Of a stretch of DNA of 64,000 bases, positions 46,601 to 57,638 are shown in pieces. The first letter of the stretch is position 1, and the number at the start of each line of letters is the position of its first letter. The notes beneath the pieces were generated by a model. It saw only the letters and a program-made list of their open reading frames with translations. It made no database searches and was not told the origin of the DNA. The stretch lies in assembly GCA_947683625.1 (NCBI GenBank), contig CANTUR010000286.1, positions 186,001-250,000 on the forward strand, given 5' to 3'. Source of the DNA: Mallotus nudiflorus. Its lineage: Eukaryota; Streptophyta; Magnoliopsida; Malpighiales; Euphorbiaceae. Position numbers and translations under genes: made by a program.

Positions 46601-49066
46601 TATTTATGCATTTTAATCGAAATAAAATATACATTTCTAAATCATGCATCCTAAACATATATATATAGTATAGTAACTCACCTAGTGCGCTCCACGAGAT
46701 GGGTCCGACGGGCCTGGACCACTAGCCCTCGGTCTCGGCGCAACTAAACAAGAAATAATTAACTGACATTAGAATAAACCTAACAGAAATCCTAGAATTC
46801 GATCTAGAGTATTTAAATACGGAAACAGAATTAGGGTTCGACTGGACATCACGTTTTACGAGAATTCTACCGAAAATCCGACAGAACCTCCCCTGTAAAA
46901 TGGACATCTCTCTACTCAAAAGAGTACAGCCGACCCTGCAAAGAAACACACTTTGAAAAACTACACAAAGCACAATCAAAATCCCACGGTCGGACTCCAA
47001 ACTACAGTCCACCGACCGGGGTCCACAAACACAGAACAATTCAGGAAATACCAAAAATATCCTTATAACATAGAAATTCATTTAATAGGTAGAAATTACA
47101 TAATTAACCTTAAAACACTGTAAAAATCGGTAAAAACTCATTTTATTTGAAAAACCGTATATTATATATATAATTGAAAATAATTTATGAAAAATAGTTT
47201 TAATTAGTTAAAAATACCAAATAATTTGTAGAAATAATTTTTATACCTTAAATAACTATTAAAACCAATTAAATTACATTTTTAGCCAATTTAGGGTAAA
47301 ATTACCAAAATACCCCTATATATATAAATATACTTAAATTACTTCAAAAATTCACCAAAAATTATACAATTATCCAAAATTAATTTTATCAACATATTTA
47401 TCAATAATATCAATAATTAAACCCAATTATCCAATTAATTTCAAATAAAAACACATTTAACCTAATTTTCTCAAATTCACATAAACTTCAATAATTCAAA
47501 ATAAATACTTAGAAATTCATAAAAATTCCAAATAAATTCCTATAATTCATTTCAACACCTAATTTAACCATAAACTCAAATTTCATAATTTAAATAATTA
47601 ATTTCCAAAAATTAGAAAATAATATTAAAATATTCAAAAATACCCAAAAATCCAAACAATCTCCAAAAATTCCACAAAAATTCATACATGAATATTAAGC
47701 TACTAGGATCAAAATTTTTGAAGGGAGTTTTCCATGAATCAATCAATTCAAAGCTCAAAAAAAATCAAAAACCCTAATAGGCCGAAATTGAAAATTCGAA
47801 ACCTAACCAATTCTAGAACAATTCAGCTCAAACCAAAGCTAGAATCACACTCACCGAACCTCAAGGAGTCGATGAAGACTGGCGGTGTCGAAAATGGTGG
47901 CCGGAATCGGCGTGATCGACGGTGGCCAAAGTTTCGGCTTCTCCGGCCAAAACCAACTTCCAGGCGCCGAAAACGGCTGCTGCAGGCGGCGAGGAAGGCT
48001 GGGGAAGGTGGTGGCACACCGGACGGCACACCCACGGTGAAGAAATGGCAGTAGCAGCGACCGGACGGTGAGGGAAACGATCGGGAGGAAGAAGAAGCTC
48101 ACGGGGGCAGTTTTGTAATTTTGCAATTCTTTTGATTTTTGACAATTTTTAATGTATATATGTATATATATATACTTTACACTATATAATAAAATAATAT
48201 TAAATCACACAAATTAAATATACACCACACACATAAAATTTAATATTTTAATAATTTATACTAAATAAAAATAATTAAATAACAATAAAACTAATAAATA
48301 ATTAATAAAATATTAGGGTAATACTAAACCCTAATTAAATAAATATACACACACATAGGCTTTATTTAGTATTTTGAAAATACGCATGAGTTCATGCAAG
48401 TCCGAAAATATATTTAAAATAATTAATATTAAAATATTTACGTGAAAATTTCCCCGAAAATGCAAGTCCCGGGAAAATTTTACGTAAAACACTGTAAATA
48501 ATACACAGTAATTAAAATAGGTTTTAAATACACATCAACTCGTAAAAATATCATATATATATTCAAAATTATTAACACTGCATATCCCGGTACAGTGTAA
48601 AAATATTTTAAAAAAAAAACACGGGATATTACAAAGAATCACTAAGTGATTTTGGTTATGATAAGATTATAAACCAAAAATAAACATAAGATATACTAAA
48701 CATGTACTCTACACTTATGCTCTTAATGAAATTAGTACAAGTTACTAAGTTTAATTAATACAAGTAAGTGATAGATAAGGCTTCAGTGTTTCAAACTAGA
48801 GGCCTTACATTTGGAGAGCTAAGCATTTGATTCAAGGAATTGAACAAAAGGAAGGCTAAGTTCTACAAACTTATAATTATTTAATTATTTATTTGTATAT
48901 TGCTTAATTTATTTGGTTGTGTATTTCAATGTTATTTAAATCCTGGGCAAATGAAATTCTTTATTTTATGAAGGGTTATAATGAGTCAAATTTTAAAATT
49001 TACTCTATTTAGACTTGTGCTTACTACACATGTATTATGTCTAAATACCATAATTGATTTCTAACA
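43659..49066 (+). repeat. 3' LTR of the copia element, interrupted
   Basis: Parts 43659-45388 and 48639-49066 are colinear with 36281-38440. The interruption is the solo LTR 45389-48633 plus its duplicated target. Ends GATTTCTAACA. Confidence 0.92.
45389..48633 (-). mobile_element. Solo LTR of a Ty3 chromovirus nested in the copia LTR
   Basis: On the plus strand it starts TGTCACGACCC and ends GATATTACA; read on the minus strand it is TG...CA with the same tail as the Ty3 element at 4046 (GATTCGAAAGAATTC, GGTCATG). It has no internal region. Perfect target duplication AAGAA at 45384-45388 and 48634-48638, and the copia 5' LTR shows the empty site. It has a GC-rich patch at about 47870-48080 as in the other chromovirus LTRs. 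A full insertion must have lost its interior by LTR-LTR recombination. Confidence 0.95.
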
Positions 49067-49904
49067 CTTATCACTTAGGCTTGTATGGAATATGGTGATG
49101 AGAGGGGTCCAATATGTCAGCAATACATTTGTTGGCCCTAAAAAAGGGAAGAATGCACTCTGAAAAATTATTTGATCAAGAAATAAGATCTTTAACTCCT
49201 TACCTTTCTTATAGGAGATGTCAAGAAGAGAAATGAAGCCCACTACCATAGCATTAATGGAATGGCAAAAATACAAATGCAGCCCAAAGCCACAACTTCA
49301 TTGGCAGAGTATCATGACCTGTGATTAGAGACAAATCTAAAGGGAAGAATGCAAAGAAAAAGAGATTAACACTGCATTTTGACAAAATCTATTCACTTGT
49401 GAATAGACCATACTAACTTATGGTACTTTGTGTAAGGAAGAACAAAAGAGAGTGAAGAAGGTGAAAGGAATCGATACATCAATAAGAATGGGAAAGGTTA
49501 CAAATGCTAATCATTCATCAGAAGTATCATCTTGCCTAGCAAACACTCATTAAGATAAAAAAAAAAAAAAAAAAAAGGGAGTAGCGGAACTCTATTTCCT
49601 TAGATTCTATAATAAAGAACCATCTCAATCATAAAATTCACAAATTGAAAGTAAATTCATCCACTTCACGAGATTATGTATGAAAAGCCTATCTTATGAA
49701 TTTTGATAATAGTGGCTTTCTTTTACTAGCCTCACAAAATTCAGATGATCAGTTAATAGTTTTGTGCTGAGAGTTTATAAACTCTAATCAATCTAATGTT
49801 TGCTTTGCACCCAAACGAGGGGAAAAAACTGCAAAAACAAAATTTGTGGACATGAAGCATAAATTCCTTGAATTTTAAAGTATCTTTTCAGTCTTTGAAT
49901 AATA
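49067..49904. other. Unassigned DNA, (A)n tract
   Basis: No recognised gene. The minus strand at 49276-49061 carries a 71-codon frame (ISYKKGKELKI, LDQIIFQSAFFPF) that was not identified. Poly-A tract at 49557-49576. May be interior of a decayed LTR element whose tandem-repeat zone follows. Confidence 0.4.
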
Positions 49905-50250
49905 AATGTGCATATAATCTACTCTAATGCTTAAAAATGAGTATGAATAAAAAAATTCCTTAACGGTATCCACACTGAGTAATAAGAGAAAGTTGGGAGA
50001 ACACTAAAAGCAGAATTAAAAGAAGAGCAAACATAATTTACTCCAATGCTCCAAAATGAGCAAAAGTATCAATATGAAACCTCTGGCGATATCCATGCTG
50101 AGTAATATAAGAAAGGCAGGGGAATACTAAAAGAGGACCATGCCAAAAATTGCTCTATTTACTCCAATACTCTATATGAGTATGAGTATCCAAAGGACCT
50201 TTCCAATAGTATCCACACTGAGTAATATGATAAAGGTGGGGGAATACTCA
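49905..50250. repeat. Tandem repeat, three ~120 bp units
   Basis: Units start near 49915, 50036 and 50157. Each has TACTC(C/T)AAT..., then ATCCA(C/T)(A/G)CTGAGTAAT, then G(G/A)GAATACT or the like. Each unit holds a small hairpin: TGCTC-CAAAAT-GAGCA (50047-50062) and ATACTC-TATAT-GAGTAT (50167-50183). Confidence 0.85.
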
Positions 50251-50639
50251 GATAAGGAAGGAAAGCACAAAAAATAATTCAAAGGCTATTTTGATACTTA
50301 GAATTTGATCTTTTTATGCTTAATTTTCATGAGTTTTGTTTAGCAGATTCTCCCTAAAATTAGGTGTGGAAGTAAGCTCTTCACTTGGTAAAAGATATGC
50401 TCTCAGCATAAGATGGTTAATGATGCCTCTAACCTCTGCAAATGGCAAATAAATGACAGTCATGAAAATAAAAAATAGTGAGATTCGCTAAGTGCATGCT
50501 ATCTCCTGAAAAGTGATGAATTTTTTTATAAGTTTTCAACACTATAAGGTACTTTTGTGCATTCATCGTGATTGAAACTAACTTTAACAAGTCTGTAGGA
50601 ATTTTCAAATCTAAAAGAAAAAGCACCCAACTTGTAGAG

Positions 50640-50870
50640 ATAGTTAACACAGCGAAATTGAAATCAGTCAGCAGAGAAATTCTAATCAGTCAACACAGTA
50701 AAATTGAAAGTCAGTTAGCATAAAGAATTCAAACCATTCAACTCAAAAAATCAAAGATAAAAATTCGTAAGCAGTTATGGACTGTAGCATTAAAGGCGAG
50801 CAATGAAAGGGCTGCAGTTAATCGCGAGCAGTTATAGACTGTAGCATTATCAAAGGTTGCAGTCAATTTA
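50640..50870. repeat. Degenerate short tandem repeats
   Basis: AAATTGAAATCAGTCAGCA-type motifs recur at about 50654, 50680 and 50700. Then GCAGTTATGGACTGTAGCAT at about 50773 recurs as GCAGTTATAGACTGTAGCAT at about 50829. It joins the hairpin array that follows. Confidence 0.75.
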
Positions 50871-50885
50871 TAAGCTTTAAATCAA

Positions 50886-51331
50886 GACTATACGACTGAG
50901 TGTAGTCAGCACTATACGACTGAGTATAATGTATTCTTCTAATCAGATTACACGATCGAGTATAATCAGCATCATACGACTGAGTATGATGTTTCTTTTC
51001 AATACATACTATACATCCGAGTGTAGTCGGTATTGTATGACCGAGTACAATGTATTTTTAATCAAGATTATACGACCGAGTATGATGTTTCTTTTTAATC
51101 AAGACTATATAACCGAGTGTAGTCAGCATTGTACGATAGAGTACAATGTATTTTCAATCAAGATTATACGACCGAGTATAATCAACATCATACAACTGAG
51201 TATGATCTTTCTTTTTAATTCAAACTATATGACCCAGTGTAATTGACATTATACGACTGAGTGCAATGTATCCCTTTCACCCAAGACTATACGACCGAGT
51301 GTAGTTAATATCATATGGCCGAATATGATAT
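50886..51331. repeat. Array of 15 hairpins with conserved six-base loop
   Basis: Stem-loops start at 50886, 50910, 50946, 50970, 51007, 51031, 51066, 51103, 51127, 51162, 51186, 51223, 51247, 51284 and 51308, with spacing alternating 24 and about 36 bases except at 51066. Loops are GACYGA or one base different in most copies (two bases in a few). Perfect examples: CATCATAC/GTATGATG (50970-50991), CATTGTAC/GTACAATG (51127-51148), GATTATAC/GTATAATC (51162-51183) and ATATCATAT/ATATGATAT (51308-51331). Stems differ but mostly keep pairing. A long frame across it is a by-product of the repeat. Confidence 0.9.
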
Positions 51332-51486
51332 ATCATTTCATATCAATGTTGTACGTTTGAGTATAGAAAGTTCATAAGCAAACACTTCAAAGAGCACAGG
51401 TAAGTATCCTAACTTTTAATCAAGAAAATGAGAGCTAGTTCACCTTGCCACAATTTGTCAAGCAAACAATGACAAAGGAGCAACTG

Positions 51487-51768
51487 TAAACACCCAATTC
51501 TAGGATGATGAGTTATGAATATGACAAAGAAATCCAATGATGAAAATATCATAATGCTAATGGGTACAGTTTAATTCGTTAATGTGTTGAGGGCTTAAAA
51601 ATGAGGAATTGGGTTCAACTATTATATGGAGCATATTTGTACTATCTATTTCCTCTATAGATTATAATTTGTATTTATTTCCTATATAAATTATGATATT
51701 TATAGTTTGTATTGACAGTGATATATTTGAGATTATAAATGATATAATATTTTTTCAAAAAAAAGTAC
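51487..51768 (+). repeat. Possible LTR start of a decayed element
   Basis: TGTAAACACCC follows a purine-rich AATGACAAAGGAGCAAC, resembling a polypurine tract and LTR start. No partner LTR or target duplication was found. About 52730-52915 (CCTAGGTGGTGACTC, then AAATCCCG blocks) may be the other end; this is weak. Confidence 0.25.
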
Positions 51769-52680
51769 CAACAAATAATCGAATGAAAAAACTTGAATAT
51801 GCAGTCAATCGATTCCAAAAAGGTAGAATCGAGAAGTGAGGATAATTGCAAGAGAATTGAGAAAATTATTATTATTATTATTCTAATTTCTTTTATTGTA
51901 GTGTATAAAATGATATATGAAAAAAAAAAGAAAATAAAATTTTTTTCATTCACAAAAAAGTTAATAAACTTTAGATTTCAAATTTTTACTTTTCTTTATT
52001 CAAAAAGCAATGGTTTAAGTTTTTGGAGACCCAAAGGAGATAATCACTTAATGACCTAGAGTAAAATATATTAAGTTCAAATTAATTAAAAAGAACTTTT
52101 GAATACTTAATATTACCTTGTGCTTTTATTTAGTTAGGAATTTATTAGTTTAACTTTGTAAGGTGAGAGTACATAAAATTATATTAATAATTGAATTAAC
52201 TAAATTATCTTATAATTATTTGAGAAAGAATTATAGGAATTTAAGTGGTAAGCATCATATACATGACGAGAGTTAGATTGTTATGTTAAAATTTTAAGTT
52301 TATATTTGATCTAGGAGAAAAGCGAAACTCTAATGCATTGTATCAAATCGTTGTTTAATTCCTAAGTTAATTTAGTTTTGTTTAAATTAATTTTACTAAA
52401 GTTCAATTTTATTTTATTTGTTTCAACTCTAAGTGATTTATTTAAATAAGTAATTAATTAAGTGAAATAATATTTAATAATTAATCTCTATTTGGATGGC
52501 ACTTTCACTTAATTATACATTTGTGGAATGCTTGTCAAATTTCTCTTAAAGTAATTATGATATTAATTAGTTAATGAGATATTTAAGTTAAAAAATATAA
52601 AATATGAATATTTTTAAGTTAAAAAATATAAAATATGAATATTTAAATATCACAAAAAAATTTATAGAATTAATACTAAA
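51769..52680. repeat. Family A, diverged partial copy
   Basis: Colinear with about 22675-24075 with deletions: shared TTAATGACCTAGAGTAAA (TGATCTAGAGTAAA in copy 1), AGTTAGATTGT and GTATCAAATCGTTGTTTAAT. A 25-base unit with AAGTTAAAAAATATAAAATA is tandemly doubled at about 52586-52640. Confidence 0.85.
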
Positions 52681-52926
52681 AGAACACGAGTTTGAAAGAA
52701 GTTGGTATTCCGTACCTAGAATCTCCTAGTTGTGGTGCTAGTTTTCTTTTAAGGATTTAAGTACCACCTTTTCGATTTATCCCATTTATTACCCTAGGTG
52801 GTGACTCATTATCTCCTTGTCATGTCTTTGTGATAGTGATTAGTGTGTTCTCTAAAATCCCGAACTCAAACAGTGTCACAATTCCTAAAATCTTGGATGC
52901 GCGCTAAATCCCGTTGTATACAGTAG
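52681..52926. other. Unassigned, less AT-rich stretch
   Basis: Contains GGTGGTGACTC, AAATCCCGAACTC and GCGCGCTAAATCCCG. Possibly the LTR end or leader of the same decayed element as 51487; not proven. Confidence 0.3.
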
Positions 52927-54889
52927 GTAAATTATTGCAGTGACTATTCCTGATTTAGTTAGCAGCAAAATGGTTCTCCATTACACATCATACATATATT
53001 TTGTCCTCAGGTAATTAGTAATTTCTTATTTTCTATATTTGATCAAACTGAGGCATGGAAATAAATATATGGAAACATTTGAGACAGGCAAGTCCAAAAC
53101 TTTATATTAAGCATTCACTGTACTCGGGAATCATAAACAACATTCACGCATGTTAAAAAGTGAAGAGCTGGAGCAACATAGATCATATGCACAAATGCAA
53201 TTTTCCTCGCTGAACTATATTATTTCAAGCAAAAAATTAAATTCTAACCAAACAAAGAGTATGAATTCCCTGCACATAACATATTAATTCATTTTCCAGT
53301 ATGAATTCCTTATTATGGATAACTGGATTAACCACAATAAATAAAAGAGAAGTGTTGTATGAAACCTAAAGTCGTAGCAGCATCTGTCTTTCTTTGTGAC
53401 TATGCTTAGCCAGAGTGAGACAGGATGATGGAATGATTCAAGTAGAAGTATCAAGAATCATAAACATCAAAGCACCTTAAAAGCTATCGTAATCAGGATA
53501 AAACAATGCAGAATTTACAAGGCATAATTAAAAACAACATGGCATTTACAAGACAGTTATATATCCAAGTCTAAAAGTGAGTTGAGAGAAGTAGATGAAA
53601 AATATCGATGTTGAGCTTCAATTAAATGTGGAACCCAATGAAATTACCTTCCATAGAATTATCTCTAGCATGGTATTCGATATCTTTATATTCAACCTCT
53701 TGCCATTAAATATGAGAAACATGTTTCTTGATTACAAATATGAGATATGAAATTTTGTACTACATTACTTAAATATACATCCTAACAAATAGCTGTAGAA
53801 CATTTTAATAGTAAACTTCGTGCACCCTTTGAAAGCCATGAGTATATTTTGCTGTAAAAAAATTTCATCATAGTCCTGATGAAATTCTAATTTCTGTTGG
53901 TGAAAAGCAAATTGGTTACATGTTAAGAAATGGGTTATCAGACTTAGGAATCAATGGAATCATTTTTACGATTAAAGGCCAAACAAGTTGGTGCAATTCA
54001 AACAAGAAAGTTTTGTATCTAGATCCTTACATTCATTCATTTAAACTGAGTGAGAATTATTTACAATTTGCAACAACAAAGTCTCTAGTGAGAAATCTAA
54101 TTCTACAGAATCCTAAAATTGATAACTGAGATCTCATGTATAACAAAACAACATTTGAACTCTTAGTCACCAGCATTTACCATGATTTCTTTACAAGTTT
54201 TCCCAAATGTAATGAAGGCCAAAAAAAGATTCAGCAAAATTAACAATTTGGAACAACTTACATTATACTATCCACAACTTAACTTTTTTTTCTTAAAATG
54301 GTAAACATCAAAGCAATATATGAGAAATTAACCATTCTAACAATTTTTTTAAAAAAAAAAATTAGCTTAAAGATTTCATTAAACTTTAATTTTTAAATTT
54401 AAAATATATTGTTTATTTTATGCTCAACATTTTAGAGTCATCTCTAATATTACTTTTTAAAATAAAGAGCATCCTTTATCTCATAATTTTTTTTTATCAT
54501 ATGAAACATAAAATTTTATTTGAGTTCAGCAGACATTTTAAAATTTAATTTCTTATTTACTTTTATTCATAAAATATTCATAAAAAAATACTATAGTCTA
54601 AGATTACAATTGTAGGCTTACCTTTTGGTCTTGGTTGACGTTTTAAGATTATTATTGTTGGGTTACTTATGGAGTCTTATAATGTTTAAATTGCTAATAG
54701 GTTGTCTTTATTGTACAATCTATTAATGATTAGATTATTTAATTTTCCTATTAATAAAAGATAAATAATGATTATATGAAATGGTTATATTCATTGCTAA
54801 ATATATATATAGGGATTTTAAAACCAGCAATAAATTTTTAGATGAGGAAACAAATTCATAAATTTCAGATCGTGACATGCCTAAAATAT
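52927..54889. repeat. Repeat family B, copy 2
   Basis: Colinear with 18870-20978 with indels (about 220 bases of 20346-20600 are missing or diverged here). It ends at exactly CTAAAATAT, where copia integrase sequence starts, marking a breakpoint. Confidence 0.88.
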
Positions 54890-56100
54890 GTACAATTGAG
54901 TTATGGCATAAAAGACTTGGCCATATAAATGAGAAAGGGATGACAGTGTTGGCCAAGAAAAGTGTATTATCTGGAGTAGATCTTGTGCATATGGAGAAAT
55001 GTGTTGATTGTTTTACAGGAAATCAAAATAGGGTTATTTTCAGGAGTTCTCCTCCTTCCATAATGAAAAATGTGTTGGATTTAATTCATTCAGACTTGTG
55101 TGGGCCAATGCCAAAGTCACTTTGTGGTTATCAGTACTTTGTGACTTTTATTGATGATCATTCTCAGAAGACGTGGGCATATACTTCAAAGTTAAAAGAT
55201 CAGGTGCTAAATGTCTTCAAGGAATTTCACACTCTGGTGGAGAGACAAACTGACAAGAAACTGAAGTGCATCCAGACAGACAATGATGGAGAGTATTCTG
55301 GACCATTTGATGCTTATTGCAAAGAGCATGATATTCGACATCAAATGACACCTCCAAAGACGCTGCAGTTGAATGGTTTAGCTAAGAGGATGAACAGGAC
55401 TTTGATGAAAAGAGTCAGATATTTACTCTCACATTCAAAGCTACCTAAGACATTTTGGGGTGAAGCTCTACTTACAACAATGCATGTGTTGAACCTTTCA
55501 CCATGTGTTCCTCTACAGTCTGACACTCCAGAGAGGGTGTGGTTAGGAAAATATGTTTCCTATGATCATCTACGAGTTTTTAGGTGCAAAGCCTTTGTGT
55601 ATATTCCTAAGGATGATAGGTCCACACTTAATGTTAAGACACGACAGTGTGTGTTCATTGGCTATGATCAAGATCAACTTGGCTATAGATTTTATGATCC
55701 AGTCCAGAAGAAGCTTGTCAGAAGTCGTGATCTTGTGTTTATTGTAGATAAAACAATCAAAGATATTTCCATAGTTGAGAAGAACATCCCCAGCTCTGAT
55801 GATGGTTCAAGTTTGAAGTTAGTTCCTCCAACAATGGTACCAAGGGAAGTTGGAGATGAAAATAAAGATATTTTGCCAGATGGAGGTGATGAAGATGCTT
55901 CCATTAATATTCCATCTGAAAATGATGATGATAGTGTTCATGATCAACCACCGGCAGATAAGGCTTCTCTAATGCCACTGAGGAGATCTGATAGAATCAG
56001 ACAAACTTCTACCAGATATTCTAAAGAGCAGTTTATGTTACTAACTAATATGAGAGAGTCAAAAAGCTTTGAAGAAGCTATGAATGATAAACACAAGTAG
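54890..56100 (+). pseudogene. pol: Copia integrase and N-terminal RT, one long open frame
   Basis: About 400 codons stay open. The zinc-binding part LWHKRLGHINEKGMTVLAKK ... CVDCFTG is followed by the core: first Asp in HSDLCGPM, second in IQTDNDGEY. The third acidic residue is lost: the text reads QLNGLAKRMNR where the family has Glu before RMNR, and AAG at 55384-55386 fits GAG to AAG. The C-terminal part reads LPKTFWGEALLTTMHVLN, VFIGYDQDQLGYRFYDP and an acidic linker. RT begins near 56060. It ends at TAG (56098-56100) in HK-stop-KWFEAM, where Gln fits. The apparent first codons before 54890 come from flanking DNA, so this is not a true start. Confidence 0.92.
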
Positions 56101-57620
56101 AAATGGTTTGAAGCCATGTAGGATAAGATGAAGTCTCTACATGAGAATAAGACATTTGAGCAGGTAAAGTTGCCTGAAGGCAAGAGAGCTTTAAAGAATA
56201 AGTGGGTGTTTAAGATCAAGCATGAAGAACACAGTCTCTAGCTGCGATTCAAAACTATACTGGTTGTAAAAGGATTCAACCAAAGAAAGGGCATCGACCT
56301 TAATGAGATTTTTTCTCCAGTTGTGAAGATGACATCCATCCATACTGTGCTGGGTTTAGCAGTAAGTTTTGATCTAGAGATCGAGCAAATGGATGTTAAA
56401 ACTACTTTCCTTTATAGTGATTTAGAGGAAGAAATATTCATGAAGAAGCCAAAGGGTTCAAAGAAAAGGGAAAAGAGGATTATGTTTGCAAATTGAAGAA
56501 AAGCTTGTATGACTTAAAACAAGCACTAAGACAATGGTATAAAAAGTTTGAGTCTGTTATGGAGGGGGTAAGGCTACAAAAAGACAACTTCAGACCATTA
56601 TGTATTTGTTCAAAAATTCTCTGATGATGACTTTATTGTGTTGTTGCTCTATATGGATGACATATTGATAGTTAGTCGGAATGTTTCTAGAATCAACAGC
56701 TTGAAGAAGCAGTTGAGTAAGTCTTTTGCCATGAAAGACTTGGGACCAGCAAAGCAGATTCTTGGCATGAAGATTATCAAAGACAGAGGCATCAAGAAAC
56801 TATGGTTGTCACAAGAGAAGTACATTAAGAAGGTACTTCAAAGGTTCAATATGTACAATGCTAAAGCGGTTAGCTGTCCTCTTGCTAATCACTTTAGATT
56901 GACTTCTGAGCAAAGCCCTTCCACTAATAAGAAGAAGGAAGAGATGGATAGAGTTCCATATGCTTCAGCAGTTAGTAGTTTGATGTATGTCATGGTATGT
57001 ACACAGTCAGATATTGCACACTCGGTTGGAGTTGTGAGTCGGTTCCTTTCAAATCCTAGAAAGGAACATTGGGCTGCAGTAAAATGGATTTCTAGGTATC
57101 TTTGTGGAACGTCCAAAATATGCTTATGTTTTGGAGACACCAAACCTGTGTTAGCTGGATGCACAAATATAGATATAGCAGGCGATGTTGACTCAAGAAA
57201 GTTAACACGTCTGGTTACTTAATTACATTTATAGGGGGAGTTATGGCATGACAGTCAAAATTATAAAAATGTGTTGCTTTGTCTACTATTGAAGCGGAAT
57301 TTCTTGTAGCAACTGAAGCTTGTAAAGAGTTGCTATGGATGAAGAAGTTCTTAAATGAACTCGATTTTCAGTAAGACAAATATGAGTTATTTGTGATAGT
57401 CAGAGTGCTATCCACCTTGGTAAGAATTCCTCATTTCATTCAAGATCAAAGCACATTGATGTGAGATATCACTATACACAAGATGTATTGGAGAAGAAGC
57501 TATTGCATCTAGAGAAGATCCATACTGATGAAAATGGATTAGACATATTAACAAAAACTCTACCAGGTGAGAAGTTCGAATTTTGTCGATTAGCCGTCGG
57601 ATTGGTGATGACTTCCATGT
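56101..57620 (+). pseudogene. pol: Copia RT and RNase H remnant (Tnt1-like)
   Basis: After stops at 56098 and 56118 the reading continues KRALKNKWVFKIK, FSPVVKMTSIHTVLGLAVSF and QMDVKTTFL. A frame change follows near 56455-56600. 56638-57222 is open and reads LLYMDDILIVSRN (catalytic aspartates kept), FAMKDLGPAKQILGMKI and VPYASAVSSLMYVMVCTQSD. RNase H then reads VALSTIEAEFLVATEACKEL after another shift, and the C-terminus ends at TAG (57620-57622). Multiple shifts and stops make it inactive, yet it is less decayed than the other elements here. Confidence 0.9.
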
Positions 57621-57624
57621 AGTC

Positions 57625-57637
57625 GGGAGGGGGAGAA
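57625..57637 (+). promoter_or_regulatory. Polypurine tract
   Basis: GGGAGGGGGAGAA, two bases after the pol stop and one base before the LTR. Confidence 0.92.
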
Positions 57638-57638
57638 T

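Larger units (their letters stand above)
36281..49066 (+). mobile_element. Ty1-copia retrotransposon, full length, decayed, with nested solo LTR
   Basis: LTRs at 36281-38440 (2160 bp) and 43659-49066 (2158 bp once the nested solo LTR and its duplicated 5 bases are removed). The equal lengths support the boundaries. A tRNA-iMet primer site follows the 5' LTR and AAGTGGGAGA precedes the 3' LTR. Internal order is gag, protease, integrase, RT, RNase H, the copia order. Flanks GTTTA (36276-36280) and CTTAT (49067-49071) do not match, so the two ends may come from recombination between elements. The LTR start TATGCCCTAG recalls Angela/BARE-type LTRs from memory, but the pol clade was not settled. 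Confidence 0.9.

Noticed and set aside
47734..48145. Overlapping frames of 70-106 codons on both strands
   Set aside because: They lie in the GC-rich patch of the solo LTR; low stop density there explains them.
36276..49071. Target site duplication for the copia element
   Set aside because: GTTTA and CTTAT do not match, and shifting the ends by a few bases did not help.
50929..51246. 105-codon frame with repeated NVFLIKIIRPS-like peptide
   Set aside because: It is produced by the hairpin tandem repeat; unit lengths are not all multiples of three and no family is suggested.
51675..52059. Frames of 88-92 codons on both strands
   Set aside because: Low-complexity Lys/Ile/Phe-rich translations of AT-rich repeat family A.
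54877..54889. ATG-like start of the long copia frame
   Set aside because: These codons belong to repeat family B, which is colinear with the first locus up to 54889; the copia sequence begins afterwards.
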